DNA of 7,348 nt from an uncultured Sphingomonadales bacterium (GTDB taxonomy: Bacteria; Pseudomonadota; Alphaproteobacteria; Sphingomonadales; Sphingomonadaceae): assembly GCA_903911985.1 (NCBI GenBank), contig CAIWFP010000001.1:1-7348 (forward strand), written 5' to 3'. Positions 1 to 5,079 of the stretch are shown here, one piece after another. The translations under genes were made by a program, and so were the position numbers. The notes below the pieces were generated by a model, which worked only from the letters and a program-made list of their open reading frames with translations, was not told the origin of the DNA and searched no databases. Positions within the stretch are counted from its first letter, which is position 1. Every line of letters begins with the position of its first letter.

Positions 1-242
1 GGGGCAGATTCGAGGTTGGTCAGCCGCGTGCCGGGCTCGTCCGCGCGCAGGGCGGGCAGGAACAGGTTCCACAGGCCTTCCGACCGGGCGATGTCCTTCA
101 GCGGCTCCATGATATGCGAGGGGAAGCGCCCCGCCTCGGTCTCGTGGTGCCACTCGCGATTATGCGGCAGGATGTAGCGGTCCATGAAATCCTCGACGCG
201 GGTGGCGAGTTCTTTCACCTTGTCGCTATATTCAAAATTCAT
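1..242 (-). CDS. Acyl-CoA dehydrogenase, ACAD10/11-like (N-terminal 80 residues only)
   Basis: This is the start of a flavin-dependent acyl-CoA dehydrogenase that runs off the left edge. The ATG is at 242-240, preceded by AGGA seven bases upstream, and the frame is open to the window edge. The visible 80 residues are the all-alpha N-terminal domain. The segment EGLWNLFLP (residues 55-63) is characteristic of the dehydrogenase half of ACAD10/ACAD11 and related bacterial enzymes of about 400 residues. The FAD- and substrate-binding parts and the catalytic base are outside the window, so activity cannot be judged. The gene starts 12 bp after the stop of the kinase gene on the same strand, so the two are surely co-transcribed, in the same order as the domains of animal ACAD11. 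By analogy with ACAD11 and LvaC it may eliminate phosphate from a 4-phosphoacyl-CoA rather than perform simple alpha-beta desaturation. That role is inferred from context. Confidence 0.9.
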   Translation of the reverse strand, partial: MNFEYSDKVKELATRVEDFMDRYILPHNREWHHETEAGRFPSHIMEPLKDIARSEGLWNLFLPALRADEPGTRLTNLESA

Positions 243-254
243 GGGGTTTTCCTG

Positions 255-1268
255 TCAGCAAGAGGGGGAGCGCAGCGCGTGCTCGACAGCGCGGCGGGCA
301 AAACTGGCGGCGAGTTTTCCGACATCCGCGGCATTGGCGGAATTGGCCGCGCCTGAACGCGCCCGGGCGGAAATGCCTTCGAAAATGACCGCGAGGCGAA
401 ACAGCGAGAAGGCATAGTGAAACGGCAAAACCGGCGGCATGGCGGGTGCGGCCTGATAATAGGCTTCGAGATAGGTGGCCTCGTCCGGAATGCCCGGCGC
501 CTCGTTTTCCATCCCCATCATGCCCATATATTCATCCGGGCGAAGGTGCCAGCCCAGCGCGCTATAGGCCAGATCGGCCAGCGGATGGCCCAGCGTTGAC
601 AATTCCCAATCGAGCACGGCCACCACGCGCGGTTCGGTGGGATGAAACATGAGATTGCCGATGCGAAAATCGCCATGGGCAATGGTGGTGATATCTTCGG
701 CCGGGATATGCGCGGGCAACCAGTCGAGCAGAAGATCAATATCGGGTGAATCCGCCACTTTCGACAGGTGCCACTGCTTGGCCCAGCGCGAGACCTGACG
801 TTCGAAATAATGGCCCTGACGGCCGAAATCGGCAAGGCCAAGTGCCGCCCAGTCAACGCTGTGCAGATGCGCCAGCACCCGCGCCATGTCCAGATACATG
901 GCGCGGCGGTCGTCAGCCGAAACGCCGGGCAGCCAGCATTCGCTGAATACACGGCCTTCGACCCGCTCCATCACATAGAAGGGCGTGCCGAGAATGTCGC
1001 GGTCCTCGCAATAGGCGAGCATGGTCGGCACCGGAATGCCACTGGCGGCCAGCGCGCCCATGACGCGGTATTCGCGGTCAATGGCATGGGCCGAGGGCAT
1101 GACATTCGGTGGCTGCTTGCGCAGCACCATGCGCTGCTCGCCCAGTGTGACAAAGAAGGTCGGGTTGGATTGCCCGCCCGCGATCGGCTCGACGGTGAGC
1201 GCGCCCGCGCGCCCCGGCAGGTGACCGGCCAACCATTGTCCCAACCGCTGCTGCGCAGTCTCTTCCAT
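255..1268 (-). CDS. Aminoglycoside-phosphotransferase-fold kinase, ACAD10/11 (LvaA-like) type
   Basis: A 337-residue kinase of the APH/choline kinase fold. Visible motifs are a nucleotide loop GGQSNPTF (31-38), an ATP-binding lysine in VLRKQPP (K51), HAIDREYRVM (61-70), the catalytic HGDFRIGN (198-205; D200 base, N205) and the metal-binding LDWELSTLGHPLADLAY (219-235; D220). Many of these segments are close to the kinase half of human ACAD11, which phosphorylates the 4-hydroxyl of 4-hydroxyacyl-CoA. Bacterial LvaA has the same role in levulinate catabolism. The frame stays open upstream to 1544, but that part overlaps the divergent regulator and its promoter, so I chose the ATG at 1268-1266, where similarity begins. 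A weak purine-rich stretch (GAGAAG) lies six bases ahead. The usual Asp before the conserved Asn is Gly204; this position varies in the fold and should not abolish activity. It is likely regulated by the adjacent GntR protein. An antibiotic-modifying role is unlikely given the close ACAD11 resemblance. Confidence 0.92.
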   Translation of the reverse strand: MEETAQQRLGQWLAGHLPGRAGALTVEPIAGGQSNPTFFVTLGEQRMVLRKQPPNVMPSAHAIDREYRVMGALAASGIPVPTMLAYCEDRDILGTPFYVMERVEGRVFSECWLPGVSADDRRAMYLDMARVLAHLHSVDWAALGLADFGRQGHYFERQVSRWAKQWHLSKVADSPDIDLLLDWLPAHIPAEDITTIAHGDFRIGNLMFHPTEPRVVAVLDWELSTLGHPLADLAYSALGWHLRPDEYMGMMGMENEAPGIPDEATYLEAYYQAAPAMPPVLPFHYAFSLFRLAVIFEGISARARSGAANSANAADVGKLAASFARRAVEHALRSPSC

Positions 1269-1294
1269 AATCCGCTTCTCTTGACTGGATTCGA

Positions 1295-1307
1295 ATTGTC
1301 CGACAAT
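1295..1307. promoter_or_regulatory. Putative GntR/FCD operator, perfect 13-bp palindrome
   Basis: ATTGTC-C-GACAAT is a perfect inverted repeat with a single central base. Its core TTGTCCGACAA fits TNGTNNNACNA, the pattern established for FadR-subfamily (FCD) GntR operators. It lies in the 108-bp region between the divergent kinase gene and gntR, overlapping the best candidate -10 box of the kinase promoter. This suggests autoregulation and repression of the kinase/dehydrogenase unit. Binding by the neighbouring regulator is inferred. I saw no second full copy in the window. Confidence 0.6.
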
Positions 1308-1335
1308 CCTACAAGAATTAGCCGCAATCTGGCAA
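1306..1335 (-). promoter_or_regulatory. Candidate promoter for kinase/acyl-CoA dehydrogenase genes
   Basis: Reading the minus strand, TTGCCA (1335-1330) is followed after 18 bp by TAGGAT (1311-1306). They match the sigma-70 -35 and -10 consensus at 5/6 and 4/6 positions. Transcription would start near 1299, about 30 bases before the kinase ATG and inside the palindrome at 1295-1307, a typical position for a repressor site. It was found by eye, and alpha-proteobacterial promoters are often weakly conserved. Confidence 0.35.
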
Positions 1336-1376
1336 GGCTTGAAAGTTCCACCCGGATGGGGGTTAGGATTTTGCCC

Positions 1377-2129
1377 ATGACAAAAGCCAAGGATCAGCCC
1401 ACCGCAAGCTTTGAACCGCTGGCCAGGATCCCGGCCTACAAGGCGCTGTCCGACGCCATCGAGCGGCAGATCGTCGCCTGCGAATTGCCGAGTGGCACCT
1501 TGCTGCCCACGGAAACCGCGCTGGCCGAGCAGTTTGCCGTCCATCGCTCAACCGTGCGCGAAGCCATCCGCCAGCTGGAGCAGGAAGGGCTGGTGGTGCG
1601 CGGGGCGGGGCGGCGGTTGCAGGTGGCGCTGCCCGGGGTGCGCGAACTGGCCAGCCGCACCACGCGTTCGCTCCTGCTGCAGCAGGTCACCTATCGTGAA
1701 TTATGGGAGGTTGCGGTCGAACTGGAGCCGCTCGCGGCGCGGCTGGCGGCACAGCGGCGCAGCGATGCCGACCTCGCGAAACTGACCGAGATCCTCGCCA
1801 ATGCGCAGGCCAATCTCGATGATCGCGCCCATACCGCCGATCTTGATGTGGAATTTCACGCAGGGGTTGCCGCCGCGTCCAAGAACCGGGTGCTCATCCT
1901 TGCCCGCGAGCCGGTAAACCTCCTGTTTCGTGCCAGCATCGGCCAGTTGCAGATTGCCCTGTCAACCGCCGCGCCCAGAAACCTCGGCGCGCATGAGCAG
2001 GTGCTGCGGGCCATCGCCGCTGGCGACGCCGGCGAGGCCGAGCACTGGACCAACAAGCATCTGGCCGACTTCCATCGCGGCTTTGAACGGGCGGGCATCG
2101 CCATGGATCAGATCGTGCCGAGGGTATAG
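1377..2129 (+). CDS. GntR-family transcriptional regulator, FadR/FCD subfamily
   Basis: A 250-residue DNA-binding regulator, normal length for the subfamily. The N-terminal winged helix (about 18-85) contains ASGTLLP-like PSGTLLPTETALAEQF (38-53) and the recognition region VHRSTVREAIRQLEQEGLV (55-73). The C-terminal FCD helical domain (about 105-235) has candidate metal/ligand residues D157 and H161 (in DVEFH), H206 (in AHEQVLRAI) and H228 (in NKHLADF). The frame is open far upstream, through the kinase antisense, but AGGA eight bases before the ATG at 1377 and the start of the GntR domain soon after fix the start. An in-frame ATG at 1356 lacks a better ribosome site. It is divergent from the kinase gene and shares a 108-bp region with a palindrome fitting its family's operator. 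FCD members usually sense organic acids, so a pathway intermediate is a plausible inducer; the real ligand is unknown. Confidence 0.93.
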   Translation: MTKAKDQPTASFEPLARIPAYKALSDAIERQIVACELPSGTLLPTETALAEQFAVHRSTVREAIRQLEQEGLVVRGAGRRLQVALPGVRELASRTTRSLLLQQVTYRELWEVAVELEPLAARLAAQRRSDADLAKLTEILANAQANLDDRAHTADLDVEFHAGVAAASKNRVLILAREPVNLLFRASIGQLQIALSTAAPRNLGAHEQVLRAIAAGDAGEAEHWTNKHLADFHRGFERAGIAMDQIVPRV

Positions 2130-2233
2130 ATCGGGCTTCAGGGCGGGGCAGGCGTGAGCCGGCCAAACCCGTTCGACGGCGGGGCCATGAAGCCACCCGG
2201 CGGGTTGCCGGATCATGCCTGTATCCAAGGTTA

Positions 2234-2262
2234 TTGTGACGCGGATCGCGAGCCTTTACAGA
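2234..2262 (+). promoter_or_regulatory. Weak candidate promoter for the glutathione transferase gene
   Basis: TTGTGA (2234-2239) and TACAGA (2257-2262) are separated by 17 bp and match the sigma-70 consensus at 4/6 and 3/6 positions. They would start transcription near 2269, just ahead of the ribosome site at 2288. The 170-bp gap after gntR has no clear terminator, so read-through from gntR is also possible. I saw nothing else in this gap. Confidence 0.25.
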
Positions 2263-2299
2263 CCTGCGACGGTTCCAATAAAATGGCGGAGGTGGGCGC

Positions 2300-2926
2300 G
2301 TGATTGTTCTTCAAACCTGGGATACGCCCAATGGGCAGAAGCCTGCCATCCTCCTTGAGGAGGCGGGTGCGGAATACCGGCTTCAGGGCGTTGACCTCGG
2401 CAAGGGCGAGCAGAAGTCCGATGGGTTCCTCGCGCTGAATCCGAACGGGAAAATTCCTGTCCTGACGGATGGGAACCTCGTGGTTTTTGAATCCGGGGCG
2501 ATCCTTGTCCATCTCGCCGAGAAGTTCGGGCGGTTTCTGGCCCCTGCCGGACAGGCCCGGCTCGACGCGCTGGCATGGACCTATTGGCAGGTCGGAGGCC
2601 TTGGCCCGATGATGGGGCAGTTCGGCTATTTCAAGATGTCGGGCACCAACAATGAGGAGGCTATCGAGCGTTATCTCGCCGAGAGCCTGCGCCTGTTTTC
2701 GGTTCTGGAACGCGGATTGGCGGGACGGCCATGGCTGGCGGGCGATGATTATTCGATCGCCGACATGATGGTGTTCCCGTGGATGCGCGCGGCAATCACG
2801 TTCATCGCCGGAACCGCCGGTGAACGCATGCCGGACCTTTCCGCCACCCGTCGCTGGATTGACAAGATCGAGGCGCGCCCCGCCGTGCGGACCGCTCTGG
2901 AGAAGGTGAAGGGGCTGAAGGGTTAG
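2300..2926 (+). CDS. Nu-class glutathione S-transferase (YfcG/YghU-like)
   Basis: A 208-residue cytosolic glutathione transferase. The N-terminal thioredoxin-fold domain (1-77) has TPNGQKPAILLEE (9-21), whose Thr9 and Asn11 match the glutathione-contacting TPN motif of E. coli YfcG. It also has the cis-proline segment NGKIPVL (49-55) and the gamma-glutamyl-binding FESGAI (63-68; Glu64-Ser65). The helical domain follows, with WQVGGLGPMMGQ (96-107), a near-exact YfcG signature, and the N-capping motif YSIADM (151-156). Nu-class enzymes show disulfide reductase and peroxidase activity with glutathione and lack the Tyr/Ser/Cys catalytic residue of other classes. The start is GTG at 2300, with GGAGG seven bases upstream; the nearby ATG at 2283 is out of frame and stops at once. 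It may detoxify peroxides or electrophiles made by the neighbouring oxidative pathway, or be unrelated. The stop overlaps that of the convergent desaturase remnant. Confidence 0.92.
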   Translation: MIVLQTWDTPNGQKPAILLEEAGAEYRLQGVDLGKGEQKSDGFLALNPNGKIPVLTDGNLVVFESGAILVHLAEKFGRFLAPAGQARLDALAWTYWQVGGLGPMMGQFGYFKMSGTNNEEAIERYLAESLRLFSVLERGLAGRPWLAGDDYSIADMMVFPWMRAAITFIAGTAGERMPDLSATRRWIDKIEARPAVRTALEKVKGLKG

Positions 2927-3293
2927 GATCTGTCGATGGATCCGGGCGGGCCACCCTGCGGCTGGGAGGGGGCTGTGGGCAGCAGCAGTTGCCCGGTGAT
3001 GACGCCGATCAGGTCGTTGAGAAAACCACTATGCGACACCGCGCGGTGGGATGCGTCATGCAGTGGGGTAAACGCGAGGTAGACGGGCACCAGATGCCGA
3101 ACATGGCCACCCATAGCGGGAGCATGCCATTGAGATAGGCCAGCGTCGAGCCGGCGAACAGGCCGAGCGCCGTCATCGCCAGAACGATCTGTGGGGGCGA
3201 GATTACCGGGACGCGCATCACCTCCGCATAGCGGGGATCGTTCACGACCTGATTGAGGACGTCTCTGACGTCCGGATTGCGTGTCATGGCCAT
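2923..3293 (-). pseudogene. Fatty-acid desaturase remnant, frameshifted and 3'-truncated
   Basis: This is the N-terminal third of a membrane di-iron desaturase (PF00487-like). A good ribosome site (AGGAG, seven bases) precedes the ATG at 3293-3291. The first frame gives about 67 residues, including a hydrophobic stretch PQIVLAMTALGLFAGSTLAY and a second ending near MFGIW. It then degenerates into CPSTSR and leaves the family. In another frame the family continues as VPVYLAFTPLHDASHRAV, carrying the first histidine box HDASH, then NDLIGVITGQLLLP. Adding one G to the GG at 3090-3091 joins the two frames. After about 2975 similarity stops, and a short proline/glycine-rich tail runs to a stop at 2925-2923. 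The later histidine boxes (HxxHH types) are absent, so no active enzyme is possible even if the frameshift were a sequencing error. Whether it was a lipid desaturase or a carotenoid-type hydroxylase cannot be told. Confidence 0.82.
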
Positions 3294-3318
3294 CGGCACT
3301 CTCCTGCCAGCCCTTCAG

Positions 3319-3361
3319 TCGCGGGGATTTGGCGTAATCAATATATGCAAAATCCCCGCGA
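3319..3361. repeat. Perfect 12-bp inverted repeat with AT-rich 19-bp centre
   Basis: TCGCGGGGATTT (3319-3330) and AAATCCCCGCGA (3350-3361) are exact reverse complements separated by 19 bp. The centre holds AATCAATATATGC, including TATATT on the minus strand (3345-3340), a 5/6 match to a -10 box for the desaturase remnant that starts at 3293. No T-tract follows either arm, so it does not look like an intrinsic terminator. It could be a regulator site bracketing a promoter, a leader hairpin or a small element's ends. The structure itself is certain; the role is unknown. Confidence 0.85.
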
Positions 3362-3375
3362 GGCGCAGGACCGCC

Positions 3376-3389
3376 TTGACGCAGATCAA
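3376..3389. promoter_or_regulatory. FNR/FixK-like box
   Basis: TTGAC-GCAG-ATCAA differs by one base from the FNR/FixK consensus TTGAT-N4-ATCAA. It is intergenic, centred about 90 bp before the start of the desaturase remnant and about 38 bp from the TATATT candidate -10 box. It is not at the ideal -41.5 spacing to that box. Oxygen-responsive control would make sense for an O2-consuming desaturase, but this is a single 14-bp match. Confidence 0.4.
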
Positions 3390-3443
3390 TCAGGGGCCGC
3401 ATGAGGTGGTGGAGATATTACCTCTATTTCAATTCCATAGCGG

Positions 3444-3465
3444 AAAATGGGCGTTTCACGAGCCC
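3444..3465 (-). terminator. Weak possible terminator at the end of the GMC gene
   Basis: On the minus strand GGG-CT-CGT-GAA-ACG-CCC can fold into a six-pair stem with a two-base bulge, followed by A and four T's. It overlaps the GMC stop codon. The stem is short and the T-run modest, so function is doubtful. Confidence 0.2.
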
Positions 3466-5045
3466 GACAGGATGAAGCTTGCTCCTCTTTCCGCGACCAT
3501 CATGGTTGGGAAATTGGTGTTGCCGCTGGGCACCATGGGCATGACCGAGGCATCGATGACGCGCAGACCGGCAATACCACGCACCCTGAGGAACTCATCG
3601 ACAACCGCCGATCCGTCCTGACCCATTTTGCAGGTGCCGACCGGGTGGTAGATCGAATTGGCGTTTTGCCGGATATAGCTGTCCAGCTCCGCATCCGATT
3701 GGGCCGCCGAGCCGGGGGCGTATTCATCGGCGCGCATGCCCTCGAATGCCTTTTGCGCGATGATTTCCCGCGCGAGCCGGATACCCTCGCGAAGGACCCG
3801 GGCGTCCTCGGGGTCCGACAGGAAGTTCGGGTCGATCGCCGGGGCCTGCCGGGGATCGGCTGACGCCAGCCGCACCGAGCCGGCGCTTGCGGGATTGGTG
3901 CCGTTGATCGAGACGAGGAAGCCATGTTCCTTGATGACGTCGCGGCCGTGATCATTGTACATCAGGGGCACGCAATACATCTGGATATCGGGATTTTCGA
4001 GGTCGGTGCGCGACTTCAGATGGGCCCAGGCATCAAGACCGCTGGTGACGGTGGTGCCGGTGCTGAACAGGAAATATTCCGCCAGCGCCTTGAGCGTCGC
4101 CAGAGGCTTGAGATCATTCAGCGATGAGATCGGCAGGCTCAGGCGGTGCTTGACGGTGACGGACAGGTGGTCCTGCAGATTCTTGCCGACGCCGGGTAGC
4201 TCGTGCTTCACCGCGATGCCCAGCGGCACCAGATCGGCGGGATCGCCAATGCCGGACAATTGCAGCACCTGCGGCGAATTGATCGCCCCGCCGCACAGGA
4301 TAACCTCGGCGGTGGCGCGCTGGGTGAAGGTTTTGCGGCCCTGGCTATATTCCACCCCGACGGCCCGCCCGCCCTCGATGAGGATGCGGTGGACCAGCGC
4401 CTTGCTGATGACGGTGAGGTTGGGGCGGCCTAGCGCGGGTTCGAGATAGGTTGCCGAGGCGCTCTGCCGCCGGGCGTTTGCGTAATTGCCCTGCATCCGC
4501 GCCATGCCCAGCGGGTGGCCCGCGTTCAGGTCGGGATTGAACGGATGCCCGGCCTCGACGCCCGCGTCGAGAAAGGCGCGCGGTACGGGGTTCATCGTGT
4601 CGAGGGGTGACTGGGTGACCTTCATCGGCCCGTCGTGACCGCGCGTTGCCGGATCGCCATCGGGGTAGCTTTCGATCGCCTTGAACCATGGCAGGCAGTC
4701 GGCCCAGCTCCACCCGGCGTTGCCCAGCTGCGCCCAGCGATCATAATCCGCCGCATTGCCGCGCGAGACGACCATGCCGTTGATCGCGCTGGACCCGCCC
4801 CAGACCTTGCCGCGCGGGAAATAGAGCACGCGGTTTTCGAGGTGCTTTTGTGGCACGGTCTCGAAGTTCCAATTGCCCTTGCCGGTCTGCATCAGGGGGA
4901 AGAAACCGGCGGGCATGCGGAAGAGGAAGTTTGAATCACGCCCCCCCGCCTCGATCAGCACAACATTTTTCGCCGGATCGGCACTGAGCCTATTGGCAAG
5001 CACACAACCGGCTGAACCGGCGCCAACGATGACGTAATCGGCCAT
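3456..5045 (-). CDS. GMC-family FAD-dependent alcohol/choline dehydrogenase-like oxidoreductase
   Basis: A 529-residue flavoprotein, typical GMC length. It has the FAD-binding fold DYVIVGAGSAGCVLANRL (3-20) with Glu32 in LIEAGG, the first GMC signature in RGKVWGGSSAINGMVVSRGN (78-97), the second in GGAINSPQVLQLSGIG (252-267), and NLQDHLSV (289-296). The C-terminal catalytic block has HPVGTCKMG (467-475) and PSGNTNFPT (506-514), giving the His467/Asn511 pair used for alcohol oxidation in choline oxidase-type enzymes. The histidine that binds FAD covalently in choline oxidase is replaced within GGSSAING, so FAD should be non-covalent. No signal peptide is seen. The start is the ATG at 5045, nine bases after AGAGG; an ATG at 5054 abuts the ribosome site. 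It lies 34 bp after the hydratase gene and is probably co-transcribed. It resembles BetA and AlkJ alike, so the substrate is unknown; a primary alcohol that becomes an acid for the upstream ligase is a reasonable guess. Confidence 0.92.
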   Translation of the reverse strand: MADYVIVGAGSAGCVLANRLSADPAKNVVLIEAGGRDSNFLFRMPAGFFPLMQTGKGNWNFETVPQKHLENRVLYFPRGKVWGGSSAINGMVVSRGNAADYDRWAQLGNAGWSWADCLPWFKAIESYPDGDPATRGHDGPMKVTQSPLDTMNPVPRAFLDAGVEAGHPFNPDLNAGHPLGMARMQGNYANARRQSASATYLEPALGRPNLTVISKALVHRILIEGGRAVGVEYSQGRKTFTQRATAEVILCGGAINSPQVLQLSGIGDPADLVPLGIAVKHELPGVGKNLQDHLSVTVKHRLSLPISSLNDLKPLATLKALAEYFLFSTGTTVTSGLDAWAHLKSRTDLENPDIQMYCVPLMYNDHGRDVIKEHGFLVSINGTNPASAGSVRLASADPRQAPAIDPNFLSDPEDARVLREGIRLAREIIAQKAFEGMRADEYAPGSAAQSDAELDSYIRQNANSIYHPVGTCKMGQDGSAVVDEFLRVRGIAGLRVIDASVMPMVPSGNTNFPTMMVAERGASFILSGS

Positions 5046-5079
5046 GACAGGCATCCTCTTCTGATTATGGTTTATCGCA

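Noticed and set aside
255..1268. Aminoglycoside resistance gene
   Set aside because: It shares the kinase fold, but the sequence blocks and the adjacent dehydrogenase match ACAD10/11-type metabolic kinases.
768..1376. Upstream extension of the GntR reading frame, adding about 203 residues
   Set aside because: It lies antisense to the kinase, has no family similarity, and a proper ribosome site sits before the ATG at 1377.
1269..1544. Upstream extension of the kinase reading frame
   Set aside because: It overlaps the shared promoter region and the start of the GntR gene, and kinase similarity begins at the ATG at 1268.
2926..2943. Small hairpin GGATC-N8-GATCC after the glutathione transferase stop
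   Set aside because: Only five pairs and no following T-run, too weak to call a terminator.
3319..3361. Ends of a transposable element or an intrinsic terminator
   Set aside because: Only 19 bp lie between the arms, no flanking direct repeat was seen, and no T-tract follows either arm.
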